Shown one piece after another: positions 11,242 to 22,612 of a stretch of DNA of 64,000 bases. This stretch comes from Siphlonurus alternatus (taxonomy: Eukaryota > Arthropoda > Insecta > Ephemeroptera > Siphlonuridae). The stretch is from contig OX463784.1 in assembly GCA_949825025.1 (NCBI GenBank), positions 11,304,783 through 11,368,782 on the forward strand, given 5' to 3'. Each line of letters begins with the position of its first letter. The first letter of the stretch is position 1. The notes below the pieces were generated by a model, which was not told the origin of the DNA, did no database searches, and saw only the letters and a list, made by a program, of their open reading frames with translations. The position numbers and the translations under genes are program-made.

Positions 11242-12056
11242 GTACAATATTTGTCGTATAATTTACCCTATATCTAAATCTCTAAATTATCACTGCACAT
11301 GCATGTAAATAATATTTTAATAATTTGTTTACAAAACGACAGTTTATGTGAATAAGGTTTACCAAAAATAATTAGGATATTTTTTTTAATTACGTTACGT
11401 TTTGGGAATTTAAATGAACGACCACAGTTGTCACACCCTGCAGGAAATTAAGGCAAGCAGATAAGAACATTTTGGGCCTAGGCATATATATATATATATA
11501 CAGAGTATCTTCATGTACTTGCGCTCTATCTCGCGGAGGGTGGGCTACACGAGGCGGGTGGCAGTAGTTGCGTGCGCCAGAGGGTCGATGTACCAAGTCT
11601 ACCAACCATACAAACACGACACTAAAAATCAATAAGCACGCTCTCAATTATTCAACACGACCCGTGCTTTTTGCTATAGGCTTATTGATACTAAATTATT
11701 TAAAAGGGTAAAATACCATGATACCAAGAATTGAATTTTTTAATGCTATTTCTTAACTCACCAATAATATTCATTTAGGTGTTTATTTTTAACTTATTAA
11801 TGTTATAACATTATGATGTTGTAGATAATATACCTTCGTGTTAACAACTTTAATTATAATATAAAATGTAAATATTTCTATAAAAATACACGTCGTTTAA
11901 ACACACGTGTGATAACATAGTACGCGGATATTGATTGAATTCGTCGTTGCACACGTTTCAAATTTAGTAAGATTTTATACTCGTGAAGTTGGTACCACTG
12001 TAAGCTTGCATTTCGCTTTATTTGGGCTGTCTCGCTACCGTAGTGTGCTACCAACG
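11242..12056. other. Intron sequence with an open GC-rich patch
   Basis: 11502-11633 is open on the plus strand (SIFMYLRSISRRVGYTRRVA..) after a (TA)n-cag, and also on the minus strand. I cannot assign it. The rest is AT-rich. Confidence 0.25.
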
Positions 12057-12135
12057 CTCACGTGTGACAGTGCACGTTTCTCATGTGACAGTGCAGTTTT
12101 CATGTGATAATTCACGTGTCATGACAGTGCATAAA
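12057..12135. repeat. Short tandem repeats with CACGTG
   Basis: Three to four imperfect units of catgtgacagtgca-like sequence, some giving CACGTG E-boxes. Confidence 0.6.
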
Positions 12136-13158
12136 GTGCTAGCCCCTGTATAATAGGCAACTTTTTATGCAAAAGTGTTAAGCGGGTTGCATAACTTTAT
12201 TAAGTGCAGGCGCTATCAGATTTTTTTATTACGTGTTTTGTAGGTAGTTTTATTAATTTAAAAATTCTTTTTATATAAGAATTAAGTCAACATTGAATTT
12301 TTTTTTTTTTGTTAAAGGGTTCTTTTAAATGACATTTTTTTATTCTAACTTTTTAGTAATTAATTTTCAGTGACAGTTCGTAAAAGGAATGTTGTTGTAA
12401 TTAAGTTTTGAGGTAACTCCAGAGAGATCAAAGAGTTTTTGGTGTTGACGCACTCACTTGCTATCAACAGTACGTCGTAGTTTCCATGGTAACCAGTGTT
12501 GTAACAAACCGATTTTGCTGGTGTATCGAAAAGAATAAGGAGGCAATGTGGGTCACCCACTTTTTTTCTACATCCGCCAGCGTCAATGAAACGTATTATA
12601 CGGTCGTAAACAGTGAAAATATTGAACGTAAATATTGTTCTATGTACACACGATCGATGTACATATACATGCACATACTTCAGATGTATTGCCTCTTAAG
12701 AAATAACAGAGTATTTATAACAAAGAATTTTACATATCATAAATTTTTATTTTAAGATTTACTACTAGAATTTTGTTACGAATTTTAATTATTCTAAAAT
12801 TGTCTTAAGTTAAAAACTAAAAAAGGTTCTTTGTGCATGAATAGCCCTTATGGAGCATAATATAAGATTTCATATAATGTCAAAAATATTTTTCTATTGT
12901 AATTATCGTAACTGCGTACTTCTTTTTTTTTAATATTTTTCACCAGCTATATTGATGTCAGTAGCCTTAAAGATAGTGTCGGTGTTACCCTATTCTGTTT
13001 GCAGAGAAAAAAAAAATGCAGATTTGCAATTTTGAAGGAGTTAGTCGTAAAAAGTCAATAAAAAAAAATCCCTATGCCTCCTTAGACTGCATGTTGCATT
13101 TCAGTAATACTTATACAAACAGACCAGGAGTAAAGCTTATGTTGTCCCAAAGTACACC
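12136..13158. other. Intron sequence, no gene seen
   Basis: A 104-codon minus frame at 12360-12674 overlaps an 89-codon plus frame; neither shows splice logic or a known domain. Confidence 0.35.
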
Positions 13159-13272
13159 CGTCGCCTTAGAAAATTTCCCATTTGCAGCCTTGTTGTTCAC
13201 CATGCCCTGTGTTATTCTTATGGAGAATGTTGATTAATAAGGCCGCAAACGGAAATTTTTCGAGGCGACGAC
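13159..13272. mobile_element. Family B hairpin MITE, copy 2
   Basis: Begins cgtcgccttagaaaatttcc and ends ggaaatttttcgaggcgacg; centre ccctgtgttattctta as in copy 1. Confidence 0.8.
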
Positions 13273-14007
13273 TATACATACATTTTGGGACACATTTTAA
13301 TAATATGTTATATGGATAGAAGGATTATAAAAACAGCTTATTTTTCATGCATGTAATATTTTTGATTGTAGGTTAAAGAGATGCTATTATATATTTTTTA
13401 TCTTTAACCATAAATATAAAATATAATGCAAACCATATATATAATATAAACTAACTTACGCTTCATAAAGTTATAGATAAAATAGAATCGCATATATTGA
13501 TCTTTCAAAATAAAATAAATATTTTTTTACCGCAGGAAAAAATATACATATTTCAGTGTCTGTCGAATATTATTGAGCCAATATTTTACAATATCAAATA
13601 TTGTATTTGACGTTCCCTCAGCTTACAGAACAAAGCAGTGTGCAGTGCAATATTAACCCTTCTCCTATTGTTGACAAAAACAAGCGCACTCGCTAAAAAA
13701 GTCGCTATTGTTGCACCCCACAGCTTTGCTTGAGGTATTTTACCTTTTATATTTTTCAATACCAACGAACTCGTAGCATCAAAAAAGTTTGTATTATTAA
13801 TAAATCGCCAGCTTTGCATTATTTAAATACAAAACAATGCATAAATGACTTTAATGCTTTCAGATTTTTTGTATGTGCCAAAATCAATTAATTGGACTAA
13901 TGACGTCATCAAATTGATACTTTTTTTTCTTCTTTTTTTACAAATAAAAGCTATAGGGGTTATTTATTTTGAAAAAACTTTGTCACGCATGCGTGCAATG
14001 TACAATC
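13273..14007. other. Intron sequence, no gene seen
   Basis: AT-rich; nothing recognised. Confidence 0.4.
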
Positions 14008-14121
14008 CTCGTCTCTAAAAAGTTTCCTTCTGCAGCCTTATGAATCACCATGCCCCGTAAGAATATATAACATGGCATGGTAATAACAAGGCTGCAAAGG
14101 GAAATTTCCCGAGGCGACGAC
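14008..14121. mobile_element. Family B hairpin MITE, copy 3
   Basis: tgcagccttatgaatcacca opposed by atggtaataacaaggctgca, ending cccgaggcgacga. Confidence 0.8.
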
Positions 14122-14408
14122 TGTTTTAAAGATGACAATAAACATTTTACTATTAAAAAAAAGGGAACTTGATAATTTAGCGCAGGTTTATCACATATTT
14201 TTTTTCAAAACATGTTCAGTATTGTGTTTAGTATATTCACTGAGTGTAAAATTGGGTTAAAGTCCTTTATGAATGCCTCTCTCCCATATAATGTTTAATA
14301 AATCAGAGTTAACATTAACAATGATATCAAACTACACAATTTTAATGTTCAACAGAATGTCAACCTAATAATTTATTGTCATTCACGTTTTGAATGTTCA
14401 TTTTGCAG

Positions 14409-14460
14409 ATTCAAGCGCATGTTGTTGCATGATACTGCATGCATGTACTACAAACAGCAG
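14409..14460 (+). CDS. Candidate internal exon of an unidentified gene
   Basis: Between gttcattttgcag and CAG|gtagataa, phase 2 in, 0 out, encoding FKRMLLHDTACMYYKQQ. Its outgoing phase fits the candidate terminal exon at 16289. I do not recognise the protein. Reading frames on the opposite strand of the next 200 bp are open too, so chance is possible. Confidence 0.3.
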
Positions 14461-14812
14461 GTAGATAATAAAAACTTCACCTGTTCCTGGTTCGTGACCA
14501 CAATATTGGCAAGGAACTAGCGTGCAATTATTTCCTTGGTGTTATATTTAATCCAATCGGTCTTACCTGTCCAGTTAATCTACCTTGGCAGAACATTACT
14601 GGACCGCAATAATCTATACTTGGCGTGTAGCCGGACACCAGCTCTGCTATATAGCTGATATCAAGTGTTTTATATAATAATGTTAATAGTCATCAATTGC
14701 AAAAATTTTGCTCTCTCATCAAAATTATTTATCATTAAAAAACGGAAAGTTGTTCGATGCATACAAAAATTTCCTTAAAGTCATTAATGGACAACCTCTT
14801 CATGTTTTTTTT

Positions 14813-15075
14813 ATTGCATATTTGTATAGAGGACCTCGAGTTATGTAATGTAATTTTTTATTCATATTTTTTGACTGCTTAGCACCCTTAAAATCATGCT
14901 GCAAAACGCTGTAACGTCAGTCTTGCAAATATTTAACACGCAAGCATATAGGGAAAGACGGTGCATGACTATGACGTCACAGCGTCTTTCCCCTTGATCT
15001 TCAGTGTTAGAGGGGGGTTCAAAAAAAATCTGAAAATAAATCACAATTCTAGATACTCTTATCCAAATATGCAAT
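14813..15075. mobile_element. Family N MITE, uninterrupted copy 2
   Basis: attgcatatttgtatagagg at the left and tcttatccaaatatgcaat at the right; the interior matches 997-1475 without the nested element. Confidence 0.75.
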
Positions 15076-16248
15076 GAAAAATTCCATGATTATAAAATGA
15101 CTGTCCCAATCACAATTAACAATAAAAGAAAAAGTATGTTGAAATTTAAAAAATAAACAAGGACATCTAAAAATGTTGAATCACTAACTCCTCTTTAAAC
15201 TCTAAATCCTTCGATTAAGTATCATCGAGCAGAGAAATTCATTATAAAGAATGGTAAAAACCATGTTGTAGATGTTTGCTCCAGATGCATGTTTTAGTGC
15301 GGCCCCTTCATTTGGCGGTAATTGAAGTCGTGCCCCGGGCTGTTTGCCGCACTTACCGTGAGGGCCTCTTCCCCACAAACCCCCGCCTTAGCCCCCCCTG
15401 TGTTGTCAGTCCAACTTCTCCATCTTTATGACGCACAATACTCTCGCAGAACCTGCAGCCAACTATTTTAATGTCTGTTTTGATGAGGCCTGTTCATTGA
15501 CTGTTCGAATAATTAGTCCTCTATGTATGTGTGTTGTACATATAGATACATATATTTATACTATATAAATTTCTTGCATAAGGAGTATTAATTTATCTCA
15601 AATAATTTTTAACTAAAAAAAAATATTAAAATATTATTAATTTAGTTAAATAATAATTAAATGACACGTACTACACAGAAAATAAAGAACAAGATGATAA
15701 TGTATCACGCGTAATAAAATTCTACAAGTAATTTTACCAACTATAGGATTTTAAACTCTTATTGTGAGGGAAATAGCTTCTAAAAAAAGTAATGCTTGAA
15801 TTCCTTATAAATCATAAATATTTAATTTTTAAATCTATTTTTAGTCCGTAGACAAGATGTTATCTCCGCCTTGATGACGGAAAAAACACATTGAAATTAA
15901 ATAAATTATTAAATTAAAAGAATACTTAATTATATTTTTATATCTCTATCTTTAAAAAAATTATCATGCTGAAATTGACAAAGCTTTATATACATACGAG
16001 TAGAGAGAATCAATTTTAATGAAATCGACCCATAGCATAGACTAGTCTATTGAATGTACTATATAAAATTGTCGCAGCAATTATCAGTAACTGTAATAAC
16101 CCGTGAAAACAATCTTCTTTTCAGACAAACAAACTCATATTTCATTATAACCATATGCTATATAGAATCTTCTTTACTTGTGTGATAGTTCACATTAGAC
16201 TCTTCTTCTTTTGTAAAAAGCAGTGATATATAAGCTCTTGCTTGCCAG
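15076..16248. other. Intron sequence with a GC-rich patch
   Basis: 15298-15405 is unusually GC-rich, and its minus strand carries a donor-like ACG|gtaagtgcgg. No convincing exon. The rest is AT-rich. Confidence 0.3.
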
Positions 16249-16288
16249 ACCTTTTTTTTTTTTCTCTTCTCATCTTTTGTCCATTTAG

Positions 16289-16369
16289 TTGGAAGTGCTC
16301 TGGGCGTTCATCTTCTCCACTGTCCTCTACTTTTCCAAGCTGACACCTCCAGACTTCTCTCACTACTAG
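16289..16369 (+). CDS. Candidate terminal exon, membrane-protein C-terminus
   Basis: A long pyrimidine tract (16249-16286) ends in tttag. The open frame that follows is 26 codons and a TAG at 16367-16369. It starts LEVLWAFIFSTVLYFSKL, a good transmembrane helix, and ends TPPDFSHY. Codons (TTC, ATC, CTC, TAC, AAG, CTG, GAC) match those of the real exons here rather than the AT-rich background. The family is unknown. It could be the 3' end of a gene nested in the DLG intron, or an alternative DLG end, since its phase 0 would also fit after 5273. Confidence 0.4.
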   Translation: MEVLWAFIFSTVLYFSKLTPPDFSHY

Positions 16370-17275
16370 GGCTCCATATAGAAGCTGGTCTCTCGGTCAA
16401 ATTCTCTCACTATAGCTTGTGCTCTATATATTCTAGAGCAATTTTATAACATGTATGTGTGTTATCGACTAACGAACGGTGCCAGAAACTATACGTCCCT
16501 TTAATTATTAAGTGGGCGTGGTCTATAAATGGTAATTAACATACATAAATGTGCAACGATGGAGGCATTATAATCTTTTAATAAAGTGCATTTTAGGGTG
16601 GCATGAATGTTACCCTATTATACATTGTATTTAGTCCATGTGGTGAACTTATAGATTTTTAGTATATAGAGAATTTCAGTGTTCTATGGTTCTTCTTATT
16701 TATCACTAAATTAATGTGTATTAATTTGTTCTTTTGAAGCTGCATATTAGACAGACAACGTTTGAACTGCATTGAATTGTAATATACATTTCTATTTCCA
16801 ACAATGGATTAGTCTGGTCTTATATTTTCCTGGTATATGCTTTTTTTTTCCTTATAGCGAGAACATTCATTGTGCCTATAGCAAAGTACAGATAAGACAT
16901 GTCCATTGTTAATATTATAGTTATCGATTTGCTATATAGTAGGTCGTAATAAAATTGCAATAACTTCAAGTAAATATCGACCCGCGTCATTGAAGTATAC
17001 AATAAGAGTCTACTGCTGCTGCCTTTGTATATATGAATTTTTAAACTTTTCAATTATATGGTCTTTGCCATCTCCAAATCTCCTCATCAATTAATATAAC
17101 GTACTACAGCCTCCATCGTTTTGCAGTACATAGAGGTTAGAAGATTGCGCATTGCGAGATTTTAACTTTTTGTATTTTAATTCGCACTTTCAACTGCATG
17201 GTTCGTGGTTACCTCCATATTTCATCATCAATGACTTACTCCTACTAATTGTTACGTGCAAGACATCCGGCTCTT
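16370..17275. other. Intron sequence, no gene seen
   Basis: AT-rich; would contain the 3'UTR of the candidate gene ending at 16369, if real. Confidence 0.35.
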
Positions 17276-17430
17276 AAAGTACTGTCCAGAACTGGCCGGA
17301 ATCAGAAACGGAAAAGCTCTCGACCAATCAGAAAATTCAAAAAAATTTATTCTCTTGGAATTTTTTTTTGAATTTTCTGATTGGTCGAGAGTTTTTACGT
17401 TTCCTAAATAGTTCTGGATTATAGTACTTT
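17276..17430. repeat. Foldback element
   Basis: Arms ctctcgaccaatcagaaaat and attttctgattggtcgagag with outer aaagtactgtccagaact / agttctggattatagtactt. Confidence 0.8.
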
Positions 17431-17902
17431 ATAGCAATACAACTGATTTCACACTCTCTTATTTTACATGATGGCAAAAGCGCATGTCCTATAAATAACT
17501 GTCCAATAGCTAACCCCATCATCGGAGGAACTAATAAACTATAGTTAGACTAGAGCCGGATATCTTAGTGTAGTCTTTGTGGTTGGTGCTATCGTCTTTA
17601 AACGTCTGTCTCGTTGGCTTGCGTGTCGCGGGTTTAAAAAGCGTTGTAAAAACGCAAGCAGCCACAGAGAGCGTGCTACTACATGGCTGCTGGCAAACAG
17701 AAATAGAATCTTTAAATACAAAATAACAACATAAATTTCTACGTACTTGCTATACTTTTTTTAAATATAAATTCAATTTATGTTAATCTTTTATTATGTT
17801 AATATTATTCTATATAATAAAAATCAATATTATAAATTGTATATTATATATAAATAATTTATTATTATTTTTTTTTAACTTTTGTTCTCATTTTAAATAT
17901 TG
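17431..17902. other. Intron sequence, no gene seen
   Basis: A GC-richer patch at 17545-17705, then an AT stretch. Confidence 0.35.
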
Positions 17903-18275
17903 TAAGGGTAAGGTAACAAGCCTGATGTTAAAAATATTTCTACACATGAAAGTTATGAAACATAATATCTCAAAATATTTTCCTCTACATCCCCTATATC
18001 AGTAGCTAAAATATCAAGTATACAAATTTGAGCTAGTTTTTGAGTTTTAAAATTTTTAAAGTTGACTATAACTTTAACATTGAGAAATAGAAATTTCATG
18101 TTAATTAATTAGTCAACTTTAAAAATTAATAATTAAAAACTAGCTCAAATTTATACACCTGATATTTTAGCTACTGATAGGGTATGTAGAGGAGACCATT
18201 TTAAAATATATTCCATAATTTTCTTGTATGAGATTTTTCTATTTTTTATTTTTTCAACATTGGGCGTGTTACTAT
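17903..18275. mobile_element. Family F foldback, diverged copy
   Basis: taagggtaaggtaac start, central arms ctagtttttgagtttt / aattaaaaactagctc, and cctctacatcccctat opposed by atagggtatgtagagg. The right end is degenerate. Confidence 0.65.
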
Positions 18276-18785
18276 GTTATTACAAAAAAAGCTTTTTTTT
18301 CTTTTCATTTGACGGATGGCCGCTCCCCTAAAGTTTTGACCCATAATTCTCGCTCTTTTCTCACCATAATGGGGTGGCCGGCTGTTGGGGATGATATTGC
18401 CAAATTTGTAGGGCGGTTTGTGGTAACACAATGTAGCCACACATGCAGCCGAGGTGGTGAACATAACATAGTAACAAACACATTTGCTATACTGCATCCT
18501 ATAATACACTGTCACAAATAATGAGCCGTATCTTGCCATTACAGACGCACCCAAGAGATTTTCTTTGTTTATTTTTTCCTATATTGTCAATGTTTCTCTC
18601 AACCAATCAGATCGACGCATTTCGACGTAAGGCAAGACTTTATAGTAAAATTTATCGATGACAATTTAATGTAATTTGACTTTTAAAAGAAAGACATAAA
18701 TCGTTATATTATATATTTAATTTGATATTAATGAAAACACATTGTTAGATTTTTTATTGTTCGTTGCCCAATGTTGCAATACAAT
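18276..18785. other. Intron sequence, no gene seen
   Basis: Overlapping open frames on both strands (18228-18554) without splice sites or a known domain; judged chance. Confidence 0.35.
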
Positions 18786-19106
18786 AATGGAGTATCGACC
18801 TCAAAAAATTTTATTGAATGCAGAAATGGACAGAGGGTGCAAAGTTATGCCACTCTGATTTCTTTCGGTTTCTTTAGAACCCGAGAAATATTGCTAAAAA
18901 GTTTTCCCAAAGTCGGGTTTGAACTTTGAACCCACACTTCTTTTAGATCCTATCCTTTTATTAAGAGAAGCGTCACTTTCTCTGTACTTTCAATATTTAT
19001 ATTTTTTAAAATACTTCCCGGACTCAATTTTTTTTAAAAAAATCACAGCAGCATAACTTTACACCCTATCCATTTCTGCGATAAAAAATTTGAGATCGAT
19101 ACTCAG
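18786..19106. mobile_element. Family A foldback, copy with tRNA-like insert
   Basis: atggagtatcgacctcaaaa start and ttgagatcgatactc end; interior cggacagagggtgc-like and a B-box-like gggtttgaac segment. Confidence 0.7.
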
Positions 19107-19820
19107 TTATTATTATACTGTGTACTGAGCTGACATTAAACAATTATACAAAATAATACAGAGATCTGACGTTTCGAAATTTCTTCTTTGTAATTCAATA
19201 TTAATGGAAGGGTCACGTAACGTCAGATCAACCCTAAAACGAACAGACTGTAGAAAAAAAAATCATCTTGCATTCATATCAAATGAGACGGTAACCAATT
19301 TATATATAAATAAATCAATAATATTGCTACATCGGGAATATTTCAGTTGTTATCTCAATAACTGATGCTGTAAAAACAAACTGATAAAATTCATCAAAAT
19401 TTCAATAATCGAAGACTTTAGAATTTTTTAATCATTTCGTTATTTTCACAAACAGCTCTCTTTTTATATAGCACTACAATTTTCTCTTGATATTTTATAC
19501 ATATAGTCTAGCCAGACTCTTATTATATTATAAAATAATTTAAAACCATGTTGCATGCAAACACGCACGCACACATATGGTTTAATTACTTTTATTCATT
19601 TGTGACTTATAAGGTTGATATATAATTATAATTATACCACTATAATGTCACATCATCAGTCATAACAAAAACGTTGTAACCTTGCCTGGTAAACCGTGCT
19701 GTATTATAAATGTACAGTTTATAATACAAATTTTATTTTTGAAAATTTTACTTTTTATTATAGTCATCACGAATGTCAGTTCTTTTTTACAACTTCTGCA
19801 ATGCTTGAACCTTTGACTAT
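19107..19820. other. Intron sequence, no gene seen
   Basis: AT-rich; nothing recognised. Confidence 0.4.
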
Positions 19821-20222
19821 AAAGGCTTCAAGTCAGCTGATTTGCGTTGTTCCCACCGTCCTATCCAAACCTATATACGTAAAAAAAGCTCGAAATTGCT
19901 TTTTTGGTATCAAAGAAATTTTTTTAGAGGGAAAACAAGTTCTTGATTCATGTTAATCAGAAAATTAATAGAATTAATTACAATAATTAATTACGGAGAA
20001 AAAAAAATCAAAATTTATAACATGGTGGGCTTATGGAAATTAATACAGAGAATTAATCAAAGTAATTAATTACAGAGAAAAAAAAATCAAAATTTCTAAC
20101 ATGTTGGACTTATGGAAATTAATACAGAGAATTATTTAGAGCAATTAATTACAGAGAAAAAAAATTATAACATGGTGGGCTTATGGAGAAAATTTTCCCG
20201 CCGGGGAACACTTGAAACCTCA
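19821..20222. mobile_element. Family E MITE, copy with internal triplication
   Basis: aaaggcttcaagtcagctga to ggggaacacttgaaacct. A roughly 77-bp stretch (..aacatggtgggcttatgg..) is repeated nearly three times at about 19990-20186. Confidence 0.75.
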
Positions 20223-21989
20223 TTCATTGAGTTACTCCTGTTTCTCATTAATCATTGAAGTAAGCTGACGCTAACCGTGGTTACCAGCTGGATATTATTT
20301 CGTGAATCACTTCCAATATATCCACGATGTAAAATTCTCAAACACTCACGCTGTATACGCTACGATTGTGTCACAAGTTGCACTCGATTGATCTCGGTAA
20401 TTCGAAGCCATCAGTTACATTTACTGCTCGAGTGCATACAGTATACGTGTCAGATGGGACGTGACGCCTGCATGAATCAGCTGAGATCATGTCTCATCGA
20501 GTTGTTTACGAGTCAACCTAGACCGTGAAATTACTGATAAAAAAAAATAATCTTTAATTTTTTGTAAGGATCAGAGTCTACTTTTATCAATAAAAGAGTA
20601 AACATTTGTCATGCATGCAAGTAAAAATATACTGCTGTTAAAATTAAATTAACAAAAATTTACTCTTATGCTGTACCGAAGACACCCCATATTATATGCA
20701 TTTTAATGTTATGTCCCAATACTAATTCTCCTCTATATACTTAGGGGCCCTTAAGTGGGCTTTCTCTTCCCCTACCTCTATATATGGGCGTGCAAGTAGG
20801 GCGCATATGATGCATCCTAATTTTGTCGACATTGTAAAGAAGGGTAATAAACGAAGTATACGAGAATAGGAGTATATATTGAGACATGGCTTAAGATTCC
20901 CTTAGCCTTTTTTCAGTGTTTTGCCTTAAAAATTAACCGCTTATCCTATAGTGATGATTTAATATGGAAGTCAATGCTGTTTGCATACTTTTACGGCGAA
21001 AGTGCATGCTTTTTTTTGTATAAAATTTTTGTTTTAAACTGTTAAACGTTGCTGCTGCAATAGAGTGCTATTCTCGGAAAGTGAATATATATTATTAATA
21101 ATAACAGCCTCTCTTCTGCAAAGTATTAATTTACATATCATCATCATAGAACATGGAAATTAAAGAAACGATCAAATTATCATTCTAACTGAGTACTCAA
21201 CGTTAAACTTGTTGGCTTGAGTCCATGTTGTAATTCAATGAATTGAACGTTCAATGTAATTTAATGTATAAAAACTGTTCTACTTTTATACTTTAAACAA
21301 AAGTCGTTTTTATAGCAAGTTTCCGTCTTTTGATCTCTCTGTGAATATTGTTGTTATTCTTGGATCTCTCGGTATGAATGTCGCATTACTTTGTTGTTAT
21401 TTCAACTGTACAGATTTAACCGTGGTTTGTTACAATAGCACTGATTTAAACACGGATTTAATTTACTAGTTAATACTGGTAGTTTTGTCATAGACGGTAT
21501 AAGATGGTCGGATTTTAAAGGCTAATTCCTTATAATAAACAAAAACGACTGAAGTTTGTATTTTCCCTGATGATGGCGCGCATTGTCAATTTTAATTATT
21601 TAATTAAACCATGCGCTTACGTCACCATATCTAAGGAAATGCTGAATTGTAATTTCTGCGCGTTTTATCAGGAAAACTAGAAAACAAAGTAAAAAAATTT
21701 GAACCCAAAATTAGTTAAAATGCCCAAGAGTGATGCAAGCTCATTTCATTTTTAGGTCAAACTGAGAAACTTTTGGCCTTTTTTTTTTTAGAACATCTCT
21801 CCAAAAAAAAGGACAGGTTTTAATCTTCTTTTGGAACTTGCTATTGATCTTGAGTTAGGGTTCACGATTTTGGACTAAACTTGCTAAATACAGTACAGTA
21901 AAAATTACATGTTTTTAATGTAAAATTAAGTTGCATCATGTGCAATGTACTGTTTTTATGTTTTTACGTCTTGTCATGACATTTTGAGG
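20223..21989. other. Intron sequence, no gene seen
   Basis: 20277-20528 is open (83 codons) but shows no domain or splice logic. The rest is AT-rich. Confidence 0.35.
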
Positions 21990-22353
21990 TATAGAGTAGT
22001 GATCTCAAAATTTTTTATTGCAGAAATGAATAGAGGGTGCAAAGTTATGCCATTCCGATTTTTTTCGGATTTTTCAGAGACCGCGTGAGAAGTATTGCTA
22101 AAAAGTTTTGCCGAGGTCGGGTTTGAACCCACGCCTTTTTTAAGTCCTACGATCCTTCGATTAGGAGACGTGTCACTTTCTCTGTACTTTCAATATTTTT
22201 TAAAAACAGTTCCAAGACTCTAAAATCTGAAAAAAAAAAAAAAAAAAAAAAAATCAGAGTAACTCTAACTCATAACCTATTATATAATATAACTTCTATG
22301 CACCCTCTATATCAATTTCTGCAATACAATTTTTTGAGGTCGATAACTCCATT
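21990..22353. mobile_element. Family A foldback next to an alternative DLG exon
   Basis: gatctcaaaattttttattg start and tttttgaggtcgataactcc end. It contains a tRNA-like segment at 22111-22175 (minus) and an A-run at 22228-22251. Confidence 0.7.
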
Positions 22354-22498
22354 GTTTACATTGACAATTAGGCCAACATGAAGATCTCCATCAAGTGTCA
22401 CCTCTGACTTTGTGATGAAGGTGGGAGGGTAGGTTAGAGGGGGAAGAAATGTGGCTCGGGGGGGCCACTGCAGGAATGTCGGGGGGACACAAGGGACC

Positions 22499-22612
22499 AT
22501 GTGCTCGCTGCTGTGCCCCAAGAAAAAGTTAAAGAAGCTCGTCCGATTTGACTCGATCGTCGATACCTACTCGCTCTCCGAGGTCAACTCGGCTGCTACC
22601 ACCACTGTCAGG
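22499..22612 (+). CDS. DLG1: DLG alternative first coding exon with N-terminal Cys pair
   Basis: ATG in good context (accATG) opens 38 codons ending exactly at AGG|gtaagagg, phase 0. The product begins MCSLLCPKKKLKKLVRF. Cys2 and Cys6 followed by a Lys-rich stretch resemble the palmitoylated PSD-95 start (MDCLC..KK), so this may be a membrane-anchored isoform. The GC-rich codons stand out from the AT-rich surroundings. The exon lies between the 5178 exon and the DlgA-type exon on the same strand, with a phase that fits both 26348 and 30461. Membership in DLG is inferred from position, phase and this N-terminal style; there is no direct homologue in hand. Confidence 0.6.

Noticed and set aside
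12360..12674. 104-codon minus frame
   Set aside because: Overlaps an equally long plus frame and shows no family motif.
15298..15405. rRNA fragment or minus-strand exon
   Set aside because: GC-rich with a donor-like site, but no rRNA motif recognised and no acceptable exon frame with certainty.
18228..18554. Frames of about 100 codons on both strands
   Set aside because: Mutual shadow frames, no splice logic or homology.
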